A DNA stretch of 15,109 nt from CAZGWE01 sp964529405. Lineage in GTDB: Bacteria > Patescibacteriota > UBA1384 > XYA2-FULL-43-10 > 1-14-0-10-43-13. The stretch lies in contig CAZGWE010000020.1 of NCBI GenBank assembly GCA_964529405.1, positions 1 through 15,109 on the forward strand, read 5' to 3'. The notes beneath the pieces were generated by a model, which made no database searches, had not been told where the DNA came from, and saw only the letters and a list, made by a program, of their open reading frames with translations. This document shows positions 1-6,016 of the stretch, in pieces. A program made the translations under genes and the position numbers. The first letter of the stretch is position 1. Every line of letters begins with the position of its first letter.

Positions 1-82
1 TATGGCAGGGCACAGTGGAGCATGTTAGAAACTTTTATCTCCATAGTTCGAGTGCTAATCTGAGTTTTGCCCTATAAAACGC

Positions 83-118
83 GAGAACCGCCGCCCCACA
101 GAGTGGGGCGGCGGTCTC
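83..118 (-). terminator. Intrinsic terminator of the gapped GC-rich gene
   Basis: A perfect 11-bp GC-rich stem (88-98 with 104-114, loop CAGAG) is extended by GAGA/TCTC with one bulged base. On the minus strand it is followed by TTCTCGCGTTTTAT, a short T-rich tail. It lies 40 bases past the stop of the 159-711 gene. Confidence 0.75.
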
Positions 119-158
119 GGAACTTTATTCAGGTTGCCTTTCGGCACCTTGTGGACCG

Positions 159-711
159 CTACTCCTGGTCCCAGTACGCGCGCGGATTTCTCCAGTCCGC
201 AAGCCCGAGACGCTCCATGTACCGCTCCATCACGTCCCAGGCTCTGCCGCTGCACGCTCGTTCCTCCTCATCAGAGGAGTATTCGAAACCTCTCGTCATG
301 CTGGCGACGGTGANNNNNNNNNNGTCGTGTCTCGATACGAGAGTGGTCGAACACTGTACCACAGATCGAACCGCCTATGTCATCCGTGGTCAGCTTGAAA
401 CGAGGCAAGATGTTACACAGAACCGTGATCGAGTCCCCTGCGACGTAGCAATCCACGATGAGACGAATCCGCTTATTCTGGTCAATTACCCAGTAAAACG
501 GCCCCTCATCGTGAACGTACCAGCCTTCCGGCAGCTCAGCCTTGAGTAGCAGGGGGTAGCTGGGATCAAGGCCAGACACATCGATACCCAACCACCCCAG
601 ATCATCTTTGCTGACCTTTCTCCACGGCAGGCGGGTGCCTGCCTCGATCAACTTACGCATCTGTACCACATCCTGATCACGCTTGGCACAAGTTTCTTCT
701 GCAGACGACAT
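159..711 (-). CDS. Hypothetical GC-rich stand-alone protein, split by an assembly gap
   Basis: The gene starts at an ATG (711) directly preceded by AAGGAGGAGAA, a strong ribosome binding site. The first 129 residues are continuous and rich in charged and aromatic residues (a W-x(5)-E-G-P-F-Y-W-V stretch around residue 70, then a beta-rich segment), with no transmembrane segment or signal peptide. The ten-N gap at 314-323 then throws the frame. In the frame literally read the protein would end at 271 with a short arginine-rich tail. In another frame the sequence continues as TVASMTRGFEYSSDEEERAC and ends in PRAYWDQE at 159, which looks like genuine protein and stops just before a terminator. 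I therefore treat 711 to 159 as one gene, with a true gap length that is a multiple of three. I do not recognise the family. It is GC-rich next to an AT-rich spacer, like the gene at 11233-11871. Confidence 0.6.
314..323. other. Assembly gap (ten N)
   Basis: Ten consecutive N inside the 159-711 gene. It is a scaffold join of unknown true length; the reading frames on either side fit together only if the real gap is not ten bases. Confidence 0.95.
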
Positions 712-963
712 TTCTCCTCCTTAACCGACACATTTGCGGACCGACAAACCAGACCGCAGAATAAATACAAATTTCTTGTACCTACAAGCGAGCCAGTTTA
801 CCCCACTATCAATAATTTTCTATTTATACCACTTTCACTGCACTCTGTCAATGTTGCTCAAATCTAAATCGCTAGTTACTAAGAGGAAGGGAACACTGGT
901 TCTCTTTTAGTTACAGGTTTTATCTTTCTGCTTAAACACCCCGCCCTGGGATGTTGGCGTAAC
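712..963. other. AT-rich spacer upstream of the 159-711 gene
   Basis: I see no gene here. It should hold the promoter of the minus-strand gene, but no clear -35/-10 pair is visible (a weak TTGTAG with TATTCT 18 bases on is the best). A perfect inverted repeat CTTGTA-CC-TACAAG lies at 775-788, about 65 bases upstream of the start codon, and could be an operator. The leader of the gene can form a small hairpin (TGCGG with CCGCA). Near 870-920 there is a loose inverted repeat around AGTTAC and GTTAC without clear function. Confidence 0.5.
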
Positions 964-993
964 AAAAAATGAGCAGTACACTGCTCATTTTTT
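964..993. terminator. Bidirectional intrinsic terminator
   Basis: A perfect 13-bp stem, AAAAAATGAGCAG (964-976) with CTGCTCATTTTTT (981-993), loop TACA. A/T runs on both sides make it work in either direction. It lies 22 bases past the stop codon of the minus-strand Nudix-like gene. Confidence 0.9.
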
Positions 994-1015
994 GGTAGGA
1001 TGTAACAGTTAAATG

Positions 1016-1540
1016 TCAGAAATTTTTATCTGGCATGCCAAGTTTCATCCAGTCTGTAATTTCCTCGGTTCGATTATCTTGAGATTTAAGAACCGATAAC
1101 GGAATTAGAATATATTTTTTATCAATTACTTCCCTTAGAACTTCATCGTTGTAGTATTCCGCAAAATCATCTTTCGTAAACCTCTGAATTTCTTCCCCAT
1201 ACCAATTAGCGTTCTGCGCCTCAATTTTTGAGAGATTAATCTCTCCGTGTTTCCACTCAGCTAGAAAAACAAAGTGATAAACATTCTTATTTGGCATTAA
1301 AATATTTACCAACTTTATCAACCCCAGAACATCAACTTCTAGCCCAATTTCAGTTTTAATTTTTCTAGTTAGTCCTTCTGAAATAGTTTCTCCCAGGAGA
1401 AGTTTACCGCCTGGCAACGACATTCTGCCTGGCATCCATTCATTATCTTCGGGTTCTCTTACAAGAAAAATCTTATCATCTCTTTTAACGATAATTTTTA
1501 TACCAATTGTACTCTCATGATTATATCTTTGATCAGACAT
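1016..1540 (-). CDS. Nudix-fold hydrolase with a degenerate Nudix box
   Basis: A 174-residue protein with the Nudix fold layout: a strand around TIGIKIIVKRDDKIFLVRE, then the M-S-L-P-G-G-K entry to the Nudix box. Family enzymes hydrolyse nucleoside diphosphates linked to another moiety and need the box G-x5-E-x7-R-E-U-x-E-E-x-G-U to bind metal. Here G45, E51, R59, E64, G66 and L67 are present, but the first catalytic-helix glutamate is K60 and the next is T63 (R-K-I-K-T-E-I-G-L). It may therefore bind a substrate without efficient hydrolysis. The C-terminal 50 residues are an extra helix-rich tail. Start chosen at ATG 1540, preceded by GGAG with good spacing. It has its own extended -10 promoter and a strong terminator, so it is a single-gene unit downstream of the tRNA cluster. 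Confidence 0.85.
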   Translation of the reverse strand: MSDQRYNHESTIGIKIIVKRDDKIFLVREPEDNEWMPGRMSLPGGKLLLGETISEGLTRKIKTEIGLEVDVLGLIKLVNILMPNKNVYHFVFLAEWKHGEINLSKIEAQNANWYGEEIQRFTKDDFAEYYNDEVLREVIDKKYILIPLSVLKSQDNRTEEITDWMKLGMPDKNF

Positions 1541-1566
1541 ACCACTCCAATAGTTAGTTTTGATTT

Positions 1567-1575
1567 ATTATAACA
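1567..1575 (-). promoter_or_regulatory. Extended -10 promoter of the Nudix-like gene
   Basis: On the minus strand TGTTATAAT is a perfect extended -10 (TG-N-TATAAT), 26 bases upstream of the ATG. No good -35 is seen, as is usual for extended -10 promoters. Confidence 0.7.
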
Positions 1576-1603
1576 CAATTCTAGCTTACTTTGCCCAATA
1601 CAA

Positions 1604-1630
1604 AAATAACCGCTCTAAAAGCAGTTATTT
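1604..1630 (-). terminator. Terminator of the tRNA/rpmG cluster
   Basis: On the minus strand AAATAACTGCT pairs with AGCGGTTATTT (one G-U pair, loop TTTAG), and the T run continues past the stem. It lies immediately after tRNA-Trp and separates the cluster from the Nudix-like gene. Confidence 0.8.
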
Positions 1631-1633
1631 CTT

Positions 1634-1707
1634 TGGCAGGGGCTAGAGGAGTCGAACCCCTAACAAAGGTTTTGGAGACCTCTATTATACCGTTTAACTA
1701 AGCCCCT
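1634..1707 (-). tRNA. tRNA-Trp (anticodon CCA)
   Basis: Cloverleaf on the minus strand: acceptor AGGGGCT/AGCCCCT, D stem GTTA/TAAT, anticodon stem GAGGT/ACCTT around loop CTCCAAA (anticodon CCA), and T arm AGGGG-TTCGACT-CCTCT. The discriminator is G and the CCA end is encoded (1634-1636). The anticodon reads UGG only, consistent with TGA being a stop here. Confidence 0.95.
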
Positions 1708-1723
1708 AAGCCTGCTTTGCTGA

Positions 1724-1811
1724 AAATCCTAAATTCGAATATCTAAATTCTAAATTTAATGATTTGGTCATTAGAATTTATTTAGGATTTAGGATTTCGA
1801 TATTAGGATTT
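1724..1811. repeat. Imperfect palindrome built of AAATCCTAA-type units
   Basis: The outer arms AAATCCTAA (1724-1732) and TTAGGATTT (1803-1811) are perfect. Inside, degenerate copies of the unit continue the pairing towards a central hairpin AATGA-TTTGG-TCATT. It fills the gap between tRNA-Trp and rpmG. It is one of three long palindromes of unrelated sequence in this cluster. Confidence 0.8.
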
Positions 1812-1834
1812 GAGAAACTAAGTAATTTTAAAGA

Positions 1835-2002
1835 TTACTTGCTTTCTTTATGCGCCGTTCTCTTTTTGCAATTTCGGCAGTATTTTGGAAACTCTAAGCG
1901 CGCGATCACGCCCATACCTTTGAGCCTTTTGTCGGTGTGATAATTGCGGGCTTTGCAGACGGTGCATTCAAGCGTAACTAATTTTCTTGCTTCTTTGGCC
2001 AT
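1835..2002 (-). CDS. rpmG: 50S ribosomal protein bL33
   Basis: A 55-residue protein starting MAKEARKLVTLECTVCKARN and ending in a basic tail with the family pattern Y-C-R-N-C-K-K-R-T-A-H-K-E. It is a structural protein of the large ribosomal subunit near the E site. The two CxxC pairs (C13/C16 and C42/C45) make it the zinc-binding form. The length is normal for bL33. The start is ATG at 2002, with AAAGGAA upstream as ribosome binding site. It lies between tRNA-Thr(TGT) and tRNA-Trp(CCA) on the same strand, the order seen in many bacteria, where the cluster continues into secE-nusG. Those are absent here: the next gene is Nudix-like. Confidence 0.95.
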   Translation of the reverse strand: MAKEARKLVTLECTVCKARNYHTDKRLKGMGVIARLEFPKYCRNCKKRTAHKESK

Positions 2003-2021
2003 AAGATTCCTTTAATAAGAG

Positions 2022-2165
2022 ATTGATGATAGACGATGGAAACTGGAAGATGGATTTTGAGGTTAGATGATAGAGGTTCGATTTGTCTTGACCTTGGCAG
2101 CAGATTCTAACTTCAACCATCTAACTTCAAATTCTATTCTCTATCTTCCATTGTCCACTATCAAT
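2022..2165. repeat. Imperfect palindrome with GATGATAGA / GGAAGATGG units
   Basis: The left half (2022-2077) and the reverse complement of the right half (about 2104-2165) align along most of their length, with shared blocks ATTGAT, GATGGAA, GGAAGAT, TTTGA and GTTAGATG. A transcript would form a long imperfect hairpin. It fills the gap between rpmG and tRNA-Thr(TGT). I see no coding potential in it. Confidence 0.75.
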
Positions 2166-2175
2166 ACATTGAATT

Positions 2176-2250
2176 TGGAGCCAGCGGAGGGATTTGGACC
2201 CACGACCTTCGCTTTACAAAAGCGCTGCTCTACCACTGAGCTACGCTGGC
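2176..2250 (-). tRNA. tRNA-Thr (anticodon TGT)
   Basis: Minus strand: acceptor GCCAGCG/CGCTGGC, D stem GCTC/GAGC, anticodon loop TTTGTAA (anticodon TGT), T arm GTGGG-TCCAAAT-CCCTC, discriminator T and encoded CCA. The T stem has one T-T mismatch, the T loop lacks the usual TTC, and the outer pair of the anticodon stem is G-A, so this copy is somewhat atypical but still folds. Confidence 0.92.
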
Positions 2251-2254
2251 TATT

Positions 2255-2337
2255 TGCTGGGAGTAGGATTCGAACCTACGAAGGTGTGAACCACCTGATT
2301 TACAGTCAGGCGCGTTTGACCGCTTCGCTATCCCAGC
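2255..2337 (-). tRNA. tRNA-Tyr (anticodon GTA)
   Basis: Minus strand, 83 bases: acceptor GCTGGGA/TCCCAGC, anticodon stem CCTGA/TCAGG around loop CTGTAAA (anticodon GTA), a long variable arm as expected for bacterial tRNA-Tyr, T arm GTAGG-TTCGAAT-CCTAC, discriminator A. CCA is not encoded, unlike its neighbours. It is only four bases from tRNA-Thr(TGT). Confidence 0.95.
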
Positions 2338-2341
2338 ATAA

Positions 2342-2467
2342 GCAAGTTAATAACTTGCAATTATCAATAATCAAGTTCCAATTCCCAAACAATATCTAAT
2401 TACCAATTTCTAAATCGTTTGATTATTGAGCATTTGAATTTATTTGGTGCTTGTTTCTTGATTATTG
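2342..2467. repeat. Palindromic AT-rich spacer between tRNA-Tyr and tRNA-Thr(GGT)
   Basis: A perfect short hairpin GCAAGTTA-A-TAACTTGC lies at 2342-2358. Beyond it the arms CAATAATCAAG (2365-2375) and CTTGATTATTG (2457-2467) are perfect complements enclosing degenerate AATTCCAA/TTTGAATT-like units. It has the same architecture as the two other spacers of this cluster, with different sequence. A further perfect hairpin GCCAATC-TTC-GATTGGC (2474-2490) touches the CCA end of tRNA-Thr(GGT). Confidence 0.75.
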
Positions 2468-2490
2468 GAATTTGCCAATCTTCGATTGGC

Positions 2491-2566
2491 TGGAGCCGTT
2501 AACCGGGATTGAACCGGTGACCTCACCCTTACCAAGGGTGTGCTCTACCATCTGAGCTATAACGGC
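2491..2566 (-). tRNA. tRNA-Thr (anticodon GGT)
   Basis: Minus strand: acceptor GCCGTTA/TAACGGC, D stem GCTC/GAGC, anticodon stem CACCC/GGGTG around loop TTGGTAA (anticodon GGT), T arm ACCGG-TTCAATC-CCGGT, discriminator T, encoded CCA. It is the first gene of the minus-strand tRNA cluster. Confidence 0.95.
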
Positions 2567-2648
2567 ATCCGTCAGCTAATCATGCCCAAGGTCAAATCCT
2601 ATCTTTCTGCTTCAAAAACAACCAAAAACATTAATTACTATAACATTC

Positions 2649-2672
2649 CGGGGGTTAAAAATCAACCCGGCG
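2649..2672 (-). terminator. Possible weak terminator after the TPR gene
   Basis: On the minus strand CCGGGTT pairs with AACCCCCGG (two bulged C) around a GATTTTT loop, a few bases past the stop of the TPR gene. There is no T run after the stem, so termination may be weak and read into the tRNA cluster. Confidence 0.3.
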
Positions 2673-2678
2673 GCAGGC

Positions 2679-3425
2679 TTACTTCCCCCGCCAAACCGTA
2701 GCGTGGGAACGCATTTTATCTTCGGCTTCATTGGCCAGATCGCGATACTCTTCGTTGTCCAAATCCAAACTGGCGGCACGCTTCAATGATTTGGCGGCTT
2801 TGGCGTACTGGCGGACTTGCATAAAAGCGCTGCCAAGGACCGCGTACCAGCGCGGATTACCCCTGTCAATGTTGACTGCCTTCTGTAAATTTTCGATGGC
2901 CTCGGTAAAATTCTCCTCCCGCATTTGAATTTCGCCCAAACCGAAGTAAGCCTCGCCAATTCCCTTATTGCACTTAACGGCCGCTTTATAGGCTTCTACG
3001 GCATCATCAAAAGACCCGCGCAGCGAAGCAATTTTGCCGATCACAACGTAGGCCCGGCCGCACTTTGTATCCCGGCGCAAGACTTCAAGAGAAAGATTTT
3101 CCGCCTCCCTAAGATCCTGTTTTTCAATCGCCTCGTCGGCTTCATAAAGTATCCTGGCAATTTCAGGATCGCTCTCCATATATAATTTTCTGGCGATGTC
3201 TATATCTCCCGGAGAAACAATTTTTTTTTGGCCGCTGGCGATCGCTTCTTTTATCTCCTCGACGTTCTTGGGCGTAAATTTTTGCCAAAAACGCTTTTTG
3301 GCGGGCGCCGCTTCCTCCGCTTCGACGTTCCGCTCTTTTGTCTTGGGAAAATTTTTCAACACCATAAAAAGAGCGATGGCCAGACTGATGATAATAAGGA
3401 TTTCGAGCAACCAACCTCCAAACAT
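2679..3425 (-). CDS. Membrane-anchored tetratricopeptide repeat protein
   Basis: A 248-residue protein. Residues 5-23 (WLLEILIIISLAIALFMVL) are one N-terminal membrane anchor, followed by a basic and acidic linker with no clear fold to about residue 75. The rest is helical, with tetratricopeptide-type pairs: around 120-145 (AYVVIGKIASLRGSFDDAVE), 154-180 (AYFGLGEIQMREENFTEAIE), 188-214 (WYAVLGSAFMQVRQYAKAAK) and a partial one at the end. TPR arrays bind partner proteins, so this is probably a cytoplasm-facing scaffold; nothing shows the partner. Its ATG overlaps the stop of holB (TAATG), so translation is coupled to it, although no functional link of the two is evident. Confidence 0.88.
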   Translation of the reverse strand: MFGGWLLEILIIISLAIALFMVLKNFPKTKERNVEAEEAAPAKKRFWQKFTPKNVEEIKEAIASGQKKIVSPGDIDIARKLYMESDPEIARILYEADEAIEKQDLREAENLSLEVLRRDTKCGRAYVVIGKIASLRGSFDDAVEAYKAAVKCNKGIGEAYFGLGEIQMREENFTEAIENLQKAVNIDRGNPRWYAVLGSAFMQVRQYAKAAKSLKRAASLDLDNEEYRDLANEAEDKMRSHATVWRGK

Positions 3426-4129
3426 TATAACTTTTTGACAGCTTTTTTAAGATTTAACATCAGAACCTCCAGAGCCAGCCGCGGCGCCACATTTTGCTTG
3501 ATTTTGCGGCGGGTCTCCAGAATCTTTTCGAGGGCTGAAACGAATTTCTTCTCCCGACGGGCGTTCAAGTAATAGCGGAAACCCTCTTCCAAACCGGCCA
3601 AAAAATCGTTTGTCCTTCCCTCTTTTATTATTTTATCTATTTCGGCGGAAAAAAGATAAAAATTTTTAGACATTAGGGCCGCAAACTCCTCCGCTTCGGA
3701 GGAAATCCCGCTTCCACTCTTGCTTATTCTAATTAAACGGCAACGGGAAACAATGGTGGGCAACAGGCAATTGTTTTCGGCCGCTAAGATAAAGGTGGTG
3801 TTCCGAGCCGGCTCCTCAAGGCTTTTCAGGAGAATATTGCCGGATGATTGATTCAACTTCTCCGCGTTATAGATGATTACAATCTTATTTTTGCCCAAAG
3901 GCGACAAATTGGCAAGATGCAAGAGATTACGCACCTGCTCCACGCTTATGGTCTTGCCATCAAGCTCCGCCGCGCTCAAAGTGATTACGTCTTCCGGCAG
4001 GCATTCCTTGAGCGCAATAAAACTTTTTATAAGTTTATTAATCTCTACCTTGTCATTGCCCAGAAAAAGGTAGGCATGCGCCCAGGCGTTTTTTTCTGCT
4101 TCAATTCTTATAACTTCGGATGCTTTCAT
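3425..4129 (-). CDS. holB: DNA polymerase III delta' subunit
   Basis: A 234-residue clamp-loader subunit. It begins with the AAA+ entry HAYLFLGND (18-26), where delta' lacks a working Walker A loop. It continues with SVEQVRNLLHLANLSPLGKN (62-81), the Walker B-like strand KIVIIYNAE (82-90), LLKSLEEPARNTTFILAA (100-117) and the SRC motif PTIVSRCRLI (124-133), whose arginine acts as the finger for the neighbouring ATPase subunit. Delta' opens and loads the sliding clamp together with delta and tau/gamma. At 234 residues it is shorter than the E. coli protein (334), with the C-terminal collar domain reduced. Start at ATG 4129 without a visible Shine-Dalgarno sequence. It is the first gene of a two-gene unit with the TPR protein. 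Confidence 0.88.
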   Translation of the reverse strand: MKASEVIRIEAEKNAWAHAYLFLGNDKVEINKLIKSFIALKECLPEDVITLSAAELDGKTISVEQVRNLLHLANLSPLGKNKIVIIYNAEKLNQSSGNILLKSLEEPARNTTFILAAENNCLLPTIVSRCRLIRISKSGSGISSEAEEFAALMSKNFYLFSAEIDKIIKEGRTNDFLAGLEEGFRYYLNARREKKFVSALEKILETRRKIKQNVAPRLALEVLMLNLKKAVKKL

Positions 4130-4203
4130 TATCTAAAAATGTAGCAAAACACCCTCCCAATAGCAAGCCGATTGCCGAAAGTGAAGTTTTGCCAAAAAAG
4201 GTG

Positions 4204-4230
4204 TATAATCAATCTCAAATAATTTAGGAG
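4204..4230 (+). promoter_or_regulatory. -10 box and ribosome binding site of the zinc-ribbon gene
   Basis: A perfect TATAAT (4204-4209) and a Shine-Dalgarno TTAGGAG (4224-4230) five bases before the ATG. No convincing -35 is seen. Confidence 0.6.
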
Positions 4231-4235
4231 TACTC

Positions 4236-4571
4236 ATGCCCAAAGTAAACATTGAGGATTTGGATGAGAAGGTCCTGCTTTGCAAAGACTGCGGCAAGAA
4301 ATTTTTATGGACGACCGGCGAACAGAAATTTTTTCTGGAGAAGGGTTTGCAGAACATCCCCAAACGCTGCAAGGTTTGTGTTGCTGAATACAAGGAGAAG
4401 CTTCATCAGAAACATCCCGTCTGGCAAATTAAATGTAAAAAGTGCAGCAAGAAGAACGAAGTGACTTTCGAGCCGAAAAGCGAGGATATTTTATGCGAGA
4501 CATGTTTTGGCAAAGAGATCGAAAAACGCGACAAAGCCATTGAAGCAATGGGAGAGAAAGTGCCGGAGTAG
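4236..4571 (+). CDS. Zinc-ribbon protein (zf-trcl type)
   Basis: A 111-residue basic protein with eight cysteines in four CxxC pairs: C16/C19, C45/C48, C67/C70 and C87/C90. The first half has the spacing and flanking residues of the probable zinc-ribbon domain zf-trcl: C-x2-C-G-K-K-F then T-G-E-Q-K-F-F-L-E-K-G and P-K-R-C-x2-C. The second half is a further ribbon, C-K-K-C to C-E-T-C. The middle is lysine-rich, so nucleic-acid or ribosome binding is plausible, but the family role is not known to me. The start is fixed by a good Shine-Dalgarno sequence and a TATAAT box. Confidence 0.85.
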   Translation: MPKVNIEDLDEKVLLCKDCGKKFLWTTGEQKFFLEKGLQNIPKRCKVCVAEYKEKLHQKHPVWQIKCKKCSKKNEVTFEPKSEDILCETCFGKEIEKRDKAIEAMGEKVPE

Positions 4572-4622
4572 TAAAATTATGCCTGTTATCCGTTCCTGGG
4601 CTATAAGACTACTCTGATTTTT
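4566..4622 (+). terminator. Possible terminator between convergent genes
   Basis: GAGTAGT (4566-4572) and ACTACTC (4608-4614) are perfect complements, followed by TGATTTTTTATT. The loop is 35 bases, so it is a weak candidate. It overlaps the stop codons of the zinc-ribbon gene and of rpmB. Confidence 0.35.
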
Positions 4623-4779
4623 TATTCACCTTGTCTATCGTCCTTAAACATTGGGTACAGAGAAGCAGGCCGTTAACTTTCTGCAAGTTCGGCTTGAATC
4701 TGCGGCGAGTGTGAATTTGGGAGTGTGAGACCAGATTGCCCTTCATCGCCCTTTTTTGACATAAAGTACATGACGCCAT
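4609..4779 (-). CDS. rpmB: 50S ribosomal protein bL28
   Basis: A 56-residue protein, MASCTLCQKRAMKGNLVSHS followed by R-R-R-F-K-P-N-L-Q-K-V, the signature core of bL28. It is a structural protein of the large subunit. Two CxxC pairs (C4/C7 and C41/C44) make it the zinc-binding version. It is shorter than the E. coli protein (78), a common length in zinc-type homologues. Start at ATG 4779; only a weak AAGAAGAA precedes it. It is a single gene on the minus strand with a good promoter in the gap before the divergent protease gene. Confidence 0.95.
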   Translation of the reverse strand: MASCTLCQKRAMKGNLVSHSQIHTRRRFKPNLQKVNGLLLCTQCLRTIDKVNKKSE

Positions 4780-4825
4780 GGTAATTCTTCTTCAGGTTGT
4801 GTTAAAATTAGCTTGTTACTTTAAA

Positions 4826-4854
4826 ACTTTAGCATAATTTCAGGCATTTATCAA
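4826..4854 (-). promoter_or_regulatory. Promoter of rpmB
   Basis: On the minus strand TTGATA (4854-4849), a 17-base spacer and TAAAGT (4831-4826). It lies about 45 bases upstream of the bL28 ATG and directly abuts the start of the divergent protease gene. Confidence 0.6.
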
Positions 4855-4858
4855 GTTA

Positions 4859-5506
4859 ATGTTCATATCCAATCTACTTCAAAATCCGTTTACGTCTTTA
4901 GTAGTCATAGCGGCATTTCTGGTCGGTTTGACCGTCCACGAATATGCCCATGCTTTTGTGGCCTATAGGTCCGGCGACCCGACAGCTAGGGTCGAGGGCA
5001 GGTTATCGCTAAACCCGTTTGCCCACCTTGACCCGGTCGGCACTCTCTTCTTTTTTATTGTCGGAATCGGCTGGGCCAAACCGGTACCGGTCAACCCCCG
5101 CAATTTCAGACGCCGCTCCGACGAACTAAAAGTAGCTTTTGCCGGGATCACCGCCAATATTTTGCTCGCTTTTATCCTTGCCCTACCGATCCGGCTTGCC
5201 TTACTGCGGGGCCAACCAGTCGAATACTCCGCTTTCTACTCCTATCTTGACCTCTTCGTCAGTGTCAATCTGATATTGGCCACCTTTAACCTGTTGCCGA
5301 TTTTTCCCCTGGACGGATCCCGACTGGTTGAATATTTCCTCGACGAACCGTCTAAGCAGCTGTTCCGATTTTACGGTCCTTTCCTGCTTTTTCTCCTTTT
5401 AATTCTGGGCGGCCTGACGGGAACTTCAATCATTTTTTCCATTATGGAACCGATTCTTCGCTTTCTCTCTCTGGTTGTAAAGGGGACTTTCTCCTCGACT
5501 TTTTAG
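4859..5506 (+). CDS. Site-2 protease family (M50) membrane metalloprotease
   Basis: A 215-residue intramembrane zinc protease. The catalytic H-E-x-x-H is H27-E28-Y-A-H31, at the end of the first membrane segment. The second motif, NLLPIFPLDGSR (144-155), supplies the zinc-ligand D152. Four or more membrane segments can be read: about 10-30, 93-115, 128-150 and 172-195. Such enzymes cut membrane-bound substrates; this compact form, without a PDZ domain, is the widespread small M50 type whose substrates are mostly unknown. Start at ATG 4859 without a Shine-Dalgarno sequence, just behind the divergent rpmB promoter. Its transcript ends at the shared terminator at 5536-5576. Confidence 0.92.
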   Translation: MFISNLLQNPFTSLVVIAAFLVGLTVHEYAHAFVAYRSGDPTARVEGRLSLNPFAHLDPVGTLFFFIVGIGWAKPVPVNPRNFRRRSDELKVAFAGITANILLAFILALPIRLALLRGQPVEYSAFYSYLDLFVSVNLILATFNLLPIFPLDGSRLVEYFLDEPSKQLFRFYGPFLLFLLLILGGLTGTSIIFSIMEPILRFLSLVVKGTFSSTF

Positions 5507-5535
5507 CCGGCCGGCATTGCTTTAATTACCAGTTA

Positions 5536-5576
5536 TTAAAACATCCCAACCCGGATAAGGGGGCGGGGTGTTTTAA
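5536..5576. terminator. Bidirectional intrinsic terminator
   Basis: TTAAAACATCCC (5536-5547) pairs with GGGGTGTTTTAA (5565-5576), twelve pairs including one G-U, with a 17-base loop. A/T runs occur on both sides. It separates the convergent protease gene and the 102-residue protein gene. Confidence 0.85.
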
Positions 5577-5598
5577 TGTTCTTTAAGATTGGTGCTCT

Positions 5599-5907
5599 TT
5601 AGCTGCCAAGATAGGCGTAAGCGCCGTAAGCGAGAACTAAGATGGCGATAATAATCGCAACAACCGTTAAGCCGCTACTCCCATTTTTCTTGCTGGCCGC
5701 CGAAACTGACCGGCTAGAACTACTCGATTCTACAGGCGCCGCTTTTTTGCTCTCACCGTCATTTGCTACCGGCTCGGTTGTTGCTTCCGGTGTTGCCGAT
5801 GCTTCGGCTTGAACATCAGGCTGGGCTGCAGCCGGCTGCTCCTGTTCTTTTGCGGTCTCGGTCTCCGAGACCGGCTTGTCTGCTGCTACGGTTTTTTCTT
5901 CTGCCAT
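5599..5907 (-). CDS. Tail-anchored low-complexity protein
   Basis: 102 residues. Residues 1-55 are an acidic, alanine/glutamate/proline/threonine-rich tract. Residues 56-78 are a serine/lysine linker (ESSSSSRSVSAASKKNG). Residues 79-98 (GLTVVAIIIAILVLAYGAYA) are a single C-terminal membrane segment with a two-to-four-residue tail, so the protein is probably tail-anchored with the disordered part in the cytoplasm. No family is recognised. The start is ATG at 5907, with a good GGAGG four bases upstream. It has its own promoter in the gap after the PEBP gene. Expression seems intended, but its function cannot be read from composition alone. Confidence 0.75.
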   Translation of the reverse strand: MAEEKTVAADKPVSETETAKEQEQPAAAQPDVQAEASATPEATTEPVANDGESKKAAPVESSSSSRSVSAASKKNGSSGLTVVAIIIAILVLAYGAYAYLGS

Positions 5908-5982
5908 CTTTCCTCCACTATGCTATTAAAAAGTGTAATTTGGTCCCGGCTTGCCGCCCCCTGTCAGGGTTTTAATACATCC

Positions 5983-6011
5983 AGTATATACTAACCGGCC
6001 GTTGCTGCCAA
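5983..6011 (-). promoter_or_regulatory. Promoter of the tail-anchored protein gene
   Basis: On the minus strand TTGGCA (6011-6006), a 17-base spacer and TATACT (5988-5983). The 75-base leader that follows holds small hairpins (CCCTG-ACAGGG and GGC-ggcaa-GCC). Confidence 0.65.
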
Positions 6012-6016
6012 TACCG

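Noticed and set aside
2067..2399. Plus-strand open frame of 110 codons
   Set aside because: It runs antisense through tRNA-Thr(TGT) and tRNA-Tyr and through a palindrome; it exists because those RNAs lack stops in that frame.
1724..2467. CRISPR array
   Set aside because: The repeated short units are degenerate and arranged as inverted halves; there are no regular direct repeats with unique spacers.
5763..5975. Plus-strand proline/leucine-rich frame
   Set aside because: Antisense of the low-complexity 102-residue protein gene; no ribosome binding site.
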